Shown here in pieces: positions 6,597 to 13,879 of a stretch of DNA of 18,013 nt (its first letter is position 1; each line of letters starts with the position of its first letter). The notes under the pieces were generated by a model. The model ran no database searches and was not told where the DNA came from. It worked only from the letters and a program-made list of their open reading frames with translations. Position numbers and translations under genes: made by a program. The stretch lies in contig CAIJEA010000218.1 in assembly GCA_903819605.1 (NCBI GenBank), positions 1 to 18,013 of the forward strand. Reading direction: 5' to 3'. This stretch comes from an uncultured cyanobacterium. Lineage in GTDB: Bacteria > Cyanobacteriota > Cyanobacteriia > Pseudanabaenales > Pseudanabaenaceae.

Positions 6597-7187
6597 ATGC
6601 TGAAATTTCTCAATAAAGTTGGTGAATACACCAAAGATGCTGTCCAAGCAGCTAAGTATATCGGTCAAGGTATGTCGGTGACATTCGATCACATGCGTCG
6701 TCGTCCGATTACTGTGCAATATCCTTACGAAAAACTGATCCCATCAGAGCGTTTCCGTGGACGTATTCACTTTGAGTTTGATAAGTGTATTTCCTGTGAA
6801 GTCTGTGTACGGGTCTGCCCGATTAACCTACCAGTAGTTGATTGGACATTTAACTCTGAAATCAAGAAAAAAGAACTCAAGAGTTACAGTATTGACTTCG
6901 GGGTATGTATTTTCTGTGGCAACTGCGTGGAATATTGCCCTACTAATGCTCTGTCGATGACTGAAGAATACGATCTTTCTACATTCGATCGCCATGAGCT
7001 GAACTTTGATAGTGTTGCACTTGGACGAATGCCAACCAAAGTTACCGAAGATCCTTTTGTCAAGCCAATTCGCGAGCTTGCTTATCTACCTAAGGGTGTA
7101 ATCGAAGGGCATGAAGCATCCCATACAGCTAAGCGAGCAGGGCTACGCCCTGAAGAGATCGTGGAAGCCGCATCTGAGAATAAATAA
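6597..7187 (+). CDS. ndhI: NAD(P)H-quinone oxidoreductase subunit I (2 x [4Fe-4S])
   Basis: NdhI is the TYKY/NuoI-type iron-sulfur subunit that carries electrons through the peripheral arm towards plastoquinone. Two ferredoxin-type clusters are intact: C64, C67, C70, C74 (CISCEVCVRVCP) and C104, C107, C110, C114 (CIFCGNCVEYCP). The amphipathic N-terminus (about 1-30) is usual for this subunit, as is the total length of 196. The C-terminal extension after about 150 is hydrophilic. ATG 6597 is chosen because it gives the family-typical MLKFLNKVGEY N-terminus. The heptamer repeat directly precedes it. The stop lies 14 bp before ndhG. Confidence 0.98.
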   Translation: MLKFLNKVGEYTKDAVQAAKYIGQGMSVTFDHMRRRPITVQYPYEKLIPSERFRGRIHFEFDKCISCEVCVRVCPINLPVVDWTFNSEIKKKELKSYSIDFGVCIFCGNCVEYCPTNALSMTEEYDLSTFDRHELNFDSVALGRMPTKVTEDPFVKPIRELAYLPKGVIEGHEASHTAKRAGLRPEEIVEAASENK

Positions 7188-7201
7188 CTGGCAAAAAATT
7201 T

Positions 7202-7816
7202 ATGATGAACAATATTGGTCTAGGTGATGGTTCGCAAACTGTATCCCTAATTGTCTTGACGGCGATGCTCATAGCTTCTGCCATGGGAGTGGTGCTTTTA
7301 CAAAATATCGTTTACGCGGCATTTTTGCTTGGTGCAACATTTATTAGTGTGGCAGGACTTTATCTATTACTAAATGCTGACTTTGTGGCGGCGGCTCAAG
7401 TGTTGATCTATGTTGGTGCGGTCAATATTTTGATCTTGTTCGCAATCATGTTGGTTAACAAGCGCCAAGATTACCAAGATGTTAAATATGGTGCTTTACG
7501 GAGTGTGGTCACAGGCGTTGTCTGTTTAGGGCTATTTGCATTGTTAGGTGTTACTGTCACTTCGACTAACTGGGCGATCGCTCCAGCGATCGCGAAACTA
7601 CCTTCGACAATGGTGGTCATCGGTCAGCATTTCTTCAGCGATTACCTGCTGCCCTTTGAATTAGCATCGGTTTTATTATTAGTGGCGCTGATTGGAGCGA
7701 TCGTGCTTGCCCGTCGTGAGTTACTACCTGACACTGTTAAGGTTGGACAAGCGCCTTCTGAAGACTCGCTAGAGTTGCTAGAAAAACCTAAAGAACAACT
7801 TGTTGCTTCTAAGTAG
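7202..7816 (+). CDS. ndhG: NAD(P)H-quinone oxidoreductase subunit 6
   Basis: NdhG is the NuoJ/ND6-like membrane subunit of NDH-1. The 204 residues show five hydrophobic helices (about 13-33, 37-55, 61-81, 98-119 and 151-168). The third helix carries the conserved AAQVLIYVGAVNILILFAIML pattern typical of this subunit (about 64-84). The C-terminal 30 residues are polar and acidic. Two adjacent ATG codons (7202 and 7205) are possible starts; 7202 is used, giving MMNNIGLGDG. There is no clear Shine-Dalgarno sequence. The gene contains two HIP1 octamers at 7574-7593. A 66-bp spacer separates it from ndhE. Confidence 0.97.
   Translation: MMNNIGLGDGSQTVSLIVLTAMLIASAMGVVLLQNIVYAAFLLGATFISVAGLYLLLNADFVAAAQVLIYVGAVNILILFAIMLVNKRQDYQDVKYGALRSVVTGVVCLGLFALLGVTVTSTNWAIAPAIAKLPSTMVVIGQHFFSDYLLPFELASVLLLVALIGAIVLARRELLPDTVKVGQAPSEDSLELLEKPKEQLVASK
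7574..7593. repeat. Paired HIP1 octamers inside ndhG
   Basis: GCGATCGC occurs at 7574-7581 and again at 7586-7593, twelve bases apart start to start. HIP1 is the hyper-abundant palindrome of many cyanobacterial genomes. At least thirteen more copies are scattered through the window, both in coding sequence (for example 13983) and in spacers (4251, 8812). No function is assumed. Confidence 0.9.
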
Positions 7817-7882
7817 TTTTTATCGCTGTCTCAAATAGTAGTAAAAAACTAAATTGCTCAAAATGATACTAATTAAACAGAT

Positions 7883-8188
7883 ATGTCTTTAGAACCTTTT
7901 TTGCTTATTGCCGCCGCTCTCTTTTGTATTGGTATCTATGGATTAATTACCAGTCGTAATGCTGTGCGTGTATTAATGTCTGTGGAATTAATGTTAAATG
8001 CCGTAAATCTTAATTTGATGGCATTTTCTAACTTTCTAGATTCGGCAAGTATTCGTGGTCAAGTGTTTACAATTTTTGTGATTTCCATTGCTGCTGCGGA
8101 AGCTGCTGTTGGTCTGGCGATCGTGCTATCAATCTATCGTAGTCGCGACACAGTTGATATGGAGCAATTCAATTTACTGCGTTGGTAA
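7883..8188 (+). CDS. ndhE: NAD(P)H-quinone oxidoreductase subunit 4L
   Basis: NdhE is the NuoK/ND4L-like proton-path subunit of the membrane arm. It has 101 residues and three transmembrane helices (about 4-22, 28-48, 60-84). The conserved membrane glutamates are E35 (SVELMLNAVNLN) and E73 (IAAAEAAVGLAI), matching the key pair in NuoK. ATG 7883 is preceded by an AT-rich spacer without a clear Shine-Dalgarno sequence. It is the last gene of the ndh cluster and is followed at 8236 by a strong terminator. The psaC-ndhD genes that follow ndhE in plant plastids are absent here. Confidence 0.98.
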   Translation: MSLEPFLLIAAALFCIGIYGLITSRNAVRVLMSVELMLNAVNLNLMAFSNFLDSASIRGQVFTIFVISIAAAEAAVGLAIVLSIYRSRDTVDMEQFNLLRW

Positions 8189-8235
8189 GTTCTTATGTTC
8201 TTATATAGCATTAGCCAGTTATGTTAGGACAAAAC

Positions 8236-8290
8236 AAAACCAATAAGAGAGTAGCGGCGCTTCGCGTCAGTACTCTTTTATTGGTTTTTT
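8236..8290 (+). terminator. Strong hairpin terminator after ndhE
   Basis: The arms at 8236-8253 and 8271-8288 pair over 18 positions with a single G-U wobble. A smaller inner stem, GGCGC-TTC-GCGTC (8256-8268), caps the loop. The distal arm ends in a run of T (8285-8290). This fits a factor-independent terminator of the ndhHAIGE transcript. The A-rich 5' flank could also let it act in reverse. It ends only 19 bp before the next start codon. Confidence 0.85.
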
Positions 8291-8309
8291 ATTTTAGGAT
8301 CTGGAAAAT

Positions 8310-8750
8310 ATGACTACTTACCAAATTGGTTACGTAATTGGAACTTTAATATCTCCGCTCTTCCTGATCCTGATTGTTGGAACTATTTACTACTTTATCA
8401 AAGGGCGAAGTATTCCCTATCGTAAAGCGATCTTTAATCGGTCGATCATTGTATCAAGTTTAGCTCTATTTCTTGTCAGTATCGTTGGCCGCGCCAGCTT
8501 ATACCTACAACAAGAATCTAGTCATGTTTACCCTGAAAAAGATATAAATGCATTTACACAAGGCTGTGTTAGCAGTGCTAAAGCAAAGATAGACATTAAA
8601 ATTGCCGAAAACCTTTGTTCATGCTCAATTATAGAAATCCAAAAAGCTTATACCTATGGAGAGTTCAAAAAGTTCGATATAGAAATGGAGAAAAGTAAGT
8701 CTATACCCTCTGGTTTTAGAGATATCGTAACTGCATGTGCTCTAAAGTAA
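8310..8750 (+). CDS. Hypothetical membrane protein with four cysteines
   Basis: I do not recognise this 146-residue protein. It has two hydrophobic helices (about 7-30 and 44-66) joined by a basic loop (KGRSIPYRKAIFNR). A polar domain of about 75 residues follows, probably on one side of the membrane. That domain has four cysteines: C86, C103, C105 and C143 (FTQGCVSS, NLCSCSII, TACALK), a spacing that suits disulfides or a metal site. AGGA at 8296-8299 lies 10 nt before ATG 8310. The ndh terminator ends 19 bp upstream, so expression needs read-through or a promoter within or before that hairpin. Base use is more AT-rich than the ndh genes, which may mean a recent or weakly expressed gene. No function is proposed. 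Confidence 0.65.
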   Translation: MTTYQIGYVIGTLISPLFLILIVGTIYYFIKGRSIPYRKAIFNRSIIVSSLALFLVSIVGRASLYLQQESSHVYPEKDINAFTQGCVSSAKAKIDIKIAENLCSCSIIEIQKAYTYGEFKKFDIEMEKSKSIPSGFRDIVTACALK

Positions 8751-8802
8751 CCTTGATTTTTTTTAGGTAAGCAATTTTATAAGTAATGGAACCAAGGAAC
8801 CA

Positions 8803-8916
8803 ATGTTTTTAGCGATCGCTATTTGTTGCTCTTTCCTAGTAGGTTCATACTTTGGTAGTATTGTCTCAAAGACGCTATCTTTGTCACAGCGTCACCAAAA
8901 TAACTGTAGTACATAG
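8803..8916 (+). CDS. Possible 37-residue single-helix protein
   Basis: A short frame starting MFLAIAICCSFLVGSYFGSI has one hydrophobic helix (residues 1-20) followed by a polar tail (SKTLSLSQRHQNNCST). A purine-rich AAGGA at 8794-8798 lies 4 nt before the ATG, within a tandem octamer GGAACCAA x2 (8788-8803). It overlaps the 3' end of the convergent phytol kinase gene by 25 bp. Many small cyanobacterial membrane subunits have this size, but I cannot match it to one. It may be a chance frame. Confidence 0.2.
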   Translation: MFLAIAICCSFLVGSYFGSIVSKTLSLSQRHQNNCST

Positions 8917-9581
8917 CTTAAAGCGGCACTAGATAGTGGAACCGAAAGATTATCAGTTCCGCCAGGAGAAAAAGCTTCGAGTATTGCCGCAATCGCGGCA
9001 ACAGGTAGAGCTATAGCAAGATCGCTAGCAAAAATACCATGTGTAAGACCAAATATGCAGAGTATCACGGTAAAGCTAGTAGCAAACATGGCAAATGAAC
9101 CTTCAAAACTGCGCTTATTGCCCATGTATACAAATGTATGTTTTCCAAAACGTTTACCTATTAGTGCTGCCATGCCATCGCCCCAAGACATAACCATTAC
9201 GCCAATGACAGCATATTCAGGCAGGCTATCCCATAACAACGCAACTAAAATCGTGATGCTAAGCGCGTAATAAAACACCCCATAGGTTTTGCGACCCACA
9301 TCATTAAGCATCGGCAAAATATTGGTATGGTGAGAAGCTAAAGCGATCGCGCTAAATGTTACCCCTGCGATCGTACATAGCCATGTAGGGATATGTAACC
9401 ACCATGCAATGAGTAATACATTCCCCGTGCCAATATGAACAACTTTGCGTACTAGCTCTGGATCTTGCTTGAGACGATGCAAAATTTCTGAAGCTAGAAA
9501 TACTAGACCGAGCCAAACTGCAACTGCACTAATTTGGATAATTAAGCTGTTTGTTGGAGAGATGTCACTAAAAATGGGCAT
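8892..9581 (-). CDS. Phytol/prenol kinase (VTE5, dolichol kinase superfamily)
   Basis: A CTP-dependent membrane kinase of the VTE5/dolichol kinase family. In cyanobacteria and plants such enzymes phosphorylate phytol released from chlorophyll, feeding tocopherol and chlorophyll salvage. The 229 residues form about six to seven hydrophobic helices. Conserved signatures are RKVVHIGTGN (45-54), MSWGDGMAALIGKRFGKH (131-148), NKRSFEGS (155-162) and EAFSPGGTDNLSVPL (near 203-217), the CTP-binding and catalytic patterns of the family. ATG 9581 gives the expected N-terminus ahead of the first helix. It stands alone on its strand; 129 bp separate it from the upstream signalling gene, which reads the same way. 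Other prenols such as farnesol are possible substrates. Confidence 0.85.
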   Translation of the reverse strand: MPIFSDISPTNSLIIQISAVAVWLGLVFLASEILHRLKQDPELVRKVVHIGTGNVLLIAWWLHIPTWLCTIAGVTFSAIALASHHTNILPMLNDVGRKTYGVFYYALSITILVALLWDSLPEYAVIGVMVMSWGDGMAALIGKRFGKHTFVYMGNKRSFEGSFAMFATSFTVILCIFGLTHGIFASDLAIALPVAAIAAILEAFSPGGTDNLSVPLSSAALSYVLQLFW

Positions 9582-9656
9582 ATGACAAGCTATATATGCA
9601 AATTAAAATACTTATATTATTGCAACTGTTAAGAACAATTTTAGATATTGATATAT

Positions 9657-9694
9657 TAAGTAGCTAAGCTTAATTATTCTCTAAGTAGCTAAGC
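9657..9694. repeat. 13-bp direct repeat TAAGTAGCTAAGC, 25-bp period
   Basis: TAAGTAGCTAAGC occurs at 9657-9669 and 9682-9694. Each copy is followed by two differing bases and then AATT, so the similarity extends over 17 of 19 bases. The pair lies just downstream of the receiver-kinase stop and upstream of the phytol kinase start (both minus strand). It could be an operator pair for the kinase gene or a trace of a small duplication. Confidence 0.6.
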
Positions 9695-9710
9695 GCAATT
9701 CCCGACAGAT

Positions 9711-10997
9711 TTAGATCGCCTCTTTAATCGGAATCGCGATCGTAAACTGCGTACCAACGCCAAAGGTTGAATCAGCGTGAATCTTCCCACCATGTTTTTC
9801 TTCGATTATTTGTCTGGCGATCGCTAAGCCCAGTCCTGTACCTTTCCCGACGGCTTTGGTAGTAAATAGATGATCAAAAATATTTTGCTTTACCGACTCT
9901 ATCATGCCCATCCCATTATCTTTGAAGCAAATTACAACTCGTTGTTTATCTTCAGACAGTTCTGTTTTGATAATAATTTGATTGGGATTGATTTGAATCT
10001 CAGCATAGCTACGCCCAATATTAGATTCTTCTAGAGCATCGATCGCATTAGCTAATAGATTCATAAATACTTGATTCAACTGTCCTGCATAACATTCCAC
10101 TAATGGCAGATCGCCATAGTCCTTAATGATTTGAATATCTGGATGCGTGTCAGAAGCTTTGAGTCGATGTTTGAGGATCATAATCGTACTGTCAATACCA
10201 TCATGGATATTGCAAGCTATGGGACTAATACTGTCAGCACGCGCAAATATTCGCAAGCTATTGCTAATATCCTTAATCCGTTTTACTCCTTCTTGCATTG
10301 AACCAACTAACTGAGGTAGATCTTTACGGATAAATTCGAGATCGATCGCTTCAATTTCCTTTTCAATAGCGGGACTGAAATTAGAGGATTCTTTCTGAAC
10401 TAAATCTAGCAATCCCAATAAATCTTTAATGTAATCTAATGCTGGTTGAATATTGCCGCTAAGAAATCCTACTGGGTTAGCGATTTCATGGGCAATGCCA
10501 GCTACCAAGTTCCCCAGAGCAGACAATTTTTCACGCTGAATAATTTGAAGTTGGGCTGCTTGTAGTGCATCAGTTTTTTGCTTTACCTGCTGTTCTAAAT
10601 TTTGGGTCAAGAAATATAACTGTAAATGGGTTTTGACCCGCGTTAATACTTCTTCTTCTTGAAAGGGTTTAGTGATGTAGTCTACTGCGCCAAGTTTAAG
10701 CCCTTTAACTTTATTATCCACATCGGCTACAGCCGTCATAAACATAATTGGAATGTCACGAGTCTTTGCATTAGCTTTAAGTCGCTTACAGGTCTCAAAT
10801 CCATCAATTCCCGGCATCATCACATCTAGTAAAATTAGATCGGGCTGACGGCGCTCAACCTGTTGCAGGGCGCGTTCACCACTGGTGGCGATCGCTACCT
10901 TATACCCTGCATTTACCAATGCTTCCGAAATTACATCTAGATTAGTGGGAGTATCATCAACGATTAAAATTAAGCCAGTTATAGTTGTCGTATTCAT
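9711..10997 (-). CDS. Receiver-histidine kinase (soluble hybrid, downstream partner)
   Basis: A 428-residue cytoplasmic two-component protein. The receiver (about 9-125) has D14/D15, phosphoacceptor D58 (LLDVMMPGIDG), T88 and K110. A coiled coil (about 130-158) leads to a kinase core with H170 in AGIAHEIANPVGF. The core's conserved stretches are LKHRLKAS, GQLNQVFMNLLANAIDALEES (N-box), FKDNGMGM, DHLFTTKAVGKGTGLGLAIARQ and a terminal TQFTIAIP. There is no sensor domain, so signal input is likely phosphorylation of the receiver. The core is closely similar to that of the large kinase at 13880-18013. ATG 10997 has no Shine-Dalgarno sequence. It is third in a same-strand series, 109 bp after the Cache hybrid kinase, and may have its own promoter in that gap. 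Confidence 0.93.
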   Translation of the reverse strand: MNTTTITGLILIVDDTPTNLDVISEALVNAGYKVAIATSGERALQQVERRQPDLILLDVMMPGIDGFETCKRLKANAKTRDIPIMFMTAVADVDNKVKGLKLGAVDYITKPFQEEEVLTRVKTHLQLYFLTQNLEQQVKQKTDALQAAQLQIIQREKLSALGNLVAGIAHEIANPVGFLSGNIQPALDYIKDLLGLLDLVQKESSNFSPAIEKEIEAIDLEFIRKDLPQLVGSMQEGVKRIKDISNSLRIFARADSISPIACNIHDGIDSTIMILKHRLKASDTHPDIQIIKDYGDLPLVECYAGQLNQVFMNLLANAIDALEESNIGRSYAEIQINPNQIIIKTELSEDKQRVVICFKDNGMGMIESVKQNIFDHLFTTKAVGKGTGLGLAIARQIIEEKHGGKIHADSTFGVGTQFTIAIPIKEAI

Positions 10998-11044
10998 TAT
11001 TGTATTTTCTTTGATTTTAGAATGAGATTTCAGAACTTATGTAT

Positions 11045-11063
11045 GGAATTTATCCAAAATTCC
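11045..11063. promoter_or_regulatory. Inverted repeat GGAATTT-ATCCA-AAATTCC between kinase genes
   Basis: Perfect 7-bp arms at 11045-11051 and 11057-11063 with a 5-nt loop lie in the 109-bp gap between the Cache hybrid kinase and the receiver-kinase. It is AT-rich and lacks a T-run on the minus strand, so it is unlikely to terminate. It may be an operator or an mRNA processing hairpin. Confidence 0.45.
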
Positions 11064-11106
11064 TTGAGACCTTCTTTGCATCGTAGGGACAATTTATGAA
11101 ATGCCC

Positions 11107-13860
11107 TTACATTTCGTTGTTTTGTGTAAGTTCTAAATTAGGAAGATATTGTTGAATCAATACTTCGATCTTTTCTGATTGGAACTGTTTCGCCAATTGG
11201 ATGACTTCGTTAGTAAAAGGTTGATAGCGCTCATCCTTTTGTCCAATTTCCACAGCTATTTCTGCTAGATTTCTCAGTAAGCCATCCTGTGCTAGTTCAA
11301 GCAAAATATGTAGATCCTCCGTTGATGGAGGAATCAGTTCTTTTACGGATGGAGCTTTATCACTTTTATTTAATTCACTAGCCTCATATTTCCATGTTAG
11401 TTTTAAATGCTTTGCAACTAAATCGAATAATTCTTCGGCATGGACTGGCTTGGATAAAAAGTCATCGCCTCCAGCTTCTATGCTAATCTGACGATCAATT
11501 TCTGATACTGATGCTGAGGAGACAATCACTTTCAGATGCTTTAGCTCGTCATCAGTTCGCAACTTCTTCAGCATGTCAAATCCATCCATGACTGGCATGG
11601 CAAGATCGGTGATAATCAATTGAGGGAGGAGTTGTTTTGCTTTTTCCAGCGCTTCTTGTCCATTATCTGCTTCGGTAAAAGTGAACCCCATTGGTTCTAA
11701 TAGGTTTATCAATACTGCTCGATTTTCCCATCGATCGTCGACAATTAATATGTGCTGGCGCTCCCCTTCGTAGCCGATGATTGTTTGTCCTTGATCTACT
11801 GCATTTTGTTGTGCCCAATCGTTCGCGATCGGTATGGCTAGTTCAAAGCTGAATGTGCTGCCAATTCCAAGCTCGCTCATTACTTTGATTTCGCTTCCCA
11901 TTAATTGCACAATTCTTTGACTGATTGCTAGTCCTAAACCTGTTCCTTCGGTTTGACGACTTCGATCGCCGACCTGTTCAAATGCTTTAAATATTTTCTC
12001 GATCTGCTCGGTGGCAATCCCTACGCCCGTGTCTTCGATCTGAAATTTAATATAGACAGTTGATGGATTAGAGGGATCAACTGGTTGCAAATCCACTTTG
12101 AACGTTACACTACCTTTATCTGTGAATTTGATTGCATTGCCAAGTAGGTTGAGTAATACTTGTCTCAGTCGTTTTTCGTCTATTTCTATTCCTTCTGGTA
12201 GGTTAGTACTAGGTTGATAAATGAAGTAGATACTTTTTTGGTCAGCTCTTAATCGACAGATTTCTACTACTCCCTGTAGAAATGAAGGGAAATGAATAGC
12301 TTTGGTAGTTAGTTCGAGTTTGCGTGCTTCGATTTTGGATAGATCGAGTACGTCATTGATTAGGGTTAATAAATGAGAGCCGCATTGATAGATAACGTTG
12401 ACTCCATGACGTTCCTTTTCAGGCAGGGCTTTTGACCGATTTAAAATTTGCGCGTAGCCGAGAATTCCATTGAGCGGTGTGCGGAGTTCATGGCTCATAT
12501 TCGCTAGAAATTCACTCTTAGCTTGGTTGGCATTATCGGCAGCTTCTTTGGATTGCTTGAGTTCAATGGTGCGCTCTGCAACGCGATCCTCAAGGGCAGT
12601 GAAGGAGGTTTTGAGTTGGACTGACATTTGATTGAATGAGTTCGCCAAACTTTCTAGTTCTTTAATGCTGCCGACTTCAACATTACGATCTAGTTCCCCT
12701 GCGGCGATCGCTTCACTACCTTGTTGTAATTTTTTAATCGGATGAGTAATCCATCGTGAGGTATAGACTCCCAGTATCGTTGCCACTCCTAATGCGGCTA
12801 AACACAGCAGAATCGTCGTGCGTGTATTGGCATCAATTTGAGTCATAAAGTCGGATTCAGGCACAACCACCACACTTAACCAATCAATCCCCCGTCCATC
12901 ACGAATAGAGGAAATTTGGACAAAGTTTCGATGATTCCCCAGCATGAAATCTAACTGCTGGTTGGAATCAATATTACTAAATCCTCCAAATCGCTCCAAA
13001 ATAGCTTGTGAAGTGGCAACAATCAAGGGGTCATCAACTTTTGTAGCCTCTATTTGCTGTAATGTCCTTTTATTGAGGTCAGTAATATAGGGATCTTTGA
13101 TTGTCGAACTCGCAATTAGATTACCAGATCGATCGATAATAAAAGTTTGTCCTGTCTGACCTACCTTTAACGTATTGAGAAAACGATGAATTTTCTCAAT
13201 ACGCACAATATTATTTTGTACTCCTAAAAATGTGCCATTGTTGTCGTACATGGGTTGGGTCAGAGCAATTGAAGCTACTCTAACCGCATTACCTAAATAT
13301 GGCTTAGTCCAGATCGGTTTTGTCGCTTGCTGACCATTTTTATACCAAGGTCGAACTCGCGGATCGAAATCTGGCTGAGTTTCTTTCAACTTAATTCTTT
13401 GACCTTTGTCCCCAAGTTGATAGATTTTGCGCTGAGGCAGATTTTCCTTTTCACCCACAAAAGACAAGATCCCATCATTTGGAGTGTCCTCTACTTGGAT
13501 ACTCGTGCCGTCAACCAGTGCAATTTGCATGAATTCAACCGTATCTTGTTTGACTAGTTGCCAAAAAGTCTGTTCTAGTTTAGTGACATCTGCTAAATCA
13601 AGCTTCCCCTGTTGTGCAGTTGCAACAAATACTTGCCCAGCAATATATGGTCTTTCCAAATAGTTTAAGACTTGCAGGTTAATGCGATCGCTCATTTCCT
13701 GACGCAACTGTCTGGAAACATCGTTAACGGCTTTTTGTCCGTTTCTTAGTGATAAATAACCAGTTAATCCCACCGTAGCGAAGATTTGTAAAACGAATGG
13801 AACAATTAGCACAAACCTTAGAGGTATGGCTTTCCTAAGATTTGAATTTATATTAGCCAT
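11107..13860 (-). CDS. Membrane hybrid histidine kinase: dCache-HAMP-HisKA-HATPase-REC
   Basis: A 917-residue transmembrane sensor. Helix 1 (about 13-36) and helix 2 (about 346-367) bracket a periplasmic double-Cache domain (about 40-345) with a typical RVRPWYKNG motif (168-176). A HAMP segment (about 370-420) and a coiled coil (420-450) follow. The kinase core has H457 in NMSHELRTPLNG, N575 (LLGNAIKFT), DTGVGI (610-615), FKAFEQ (624-629) and GTGLGL (639-644). The receiver (about 702-820) has D708/D709, phosphoacceptor D752 (TDLAMPVMDG), S781 region and K804. A helical tail of about 80 residues (833-912) comes last. The ligand is not predictable; Cache domains bind small metabolites such as amino or organic acids. 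ATG 13860 lies 19 bp after the upstream kinase stop, so the two are co-transcribed. Confidence 0.95.
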   Translation of the reverse strand: MANINSNLRKAIPLRFVLIVPFVLQIFATVGLTGYLSLRNGQKAVNDVSRQLRQEMSDRINLQVLNYLERPYIAGQVFVATAQQGKLDLADVTKLEQTFWQLVKQDTVEFMQIALVDGTSIQVEDTPNDGILSFVGEKENLPQRKIYQLGDKGQRIKLKETQPDFDPRVRPWYKNGQQATKPIWTKPYLGNAVRVASIALTQPMYDNNGTFLGVQNNIVRIEKIHRFLNTLKVGQTGQTFIIDRSGNLIASSTIKDPYITDLNKRTLQQIEATKVDDPLIVATSQAILERFGGFSNIDSNQQLDFMLGNHRNFVQISSIRDGRGIDWLSVVVVPESDFMTQIDANTRTTILLCLAALGVATILGVYTSRWITHPIKKLQQGSEAIAAGELDRNVEVGSIKELESLANSFNQMSVQLKTSFTALEDRVAERTIELKQSKEAADNANQAKSEFLANMSHELRTPLNGILGYAQILNRSKALPEKERHGVNVIYQCGSHLLTLINDVLDLSKIEARKLELTTKAIHFPSFLQGVVEICRLRADQKSIYFIYQPSTNLPEGIEIDEKRLRQVLLNLLGNAIKFTDKGSVTFKVDLQPVDPSNPSTVYIKFQIEDTGVGIATEQIEKIFKAFEQVGDRSRQTEGTGLGLAISQRIVQLMGSEIKVMSELGIGSTFSFELAIPIANDWAQQNAVDQGQTIIGYEGERQHILIVDDRWENRAVLINLLEPMGFTFTEADNGQEALEKAKQLLPQLIITDLAMPVMDGFDMLKKLRTDDELKHLKVIVSSASVSEIDRQISIEAGGDDFLSKPVHAEELFDLVAKHLKLTWKYEASELNKSDKAPSVKELIPPSTEDLHILLELAQDGLLRNLAEIAVEIGQKDERYQPFTNEVIQLAKQFQSEKIEVLIQQYLPNLELTQNNEM

Positions 13861-13879
13861 CGATCGAAATGAGCCTAAC

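Noticed and set aside
7813..7853. Inverted TAGTTTTT ... AAAAACTA after ndhG as a terminator
   Set aside because: The arms are AT-only over most positions, the loop is about 25 nt and ndhE follows at once in the same operon. Chance pairing in AT-rich DNA is more likely.
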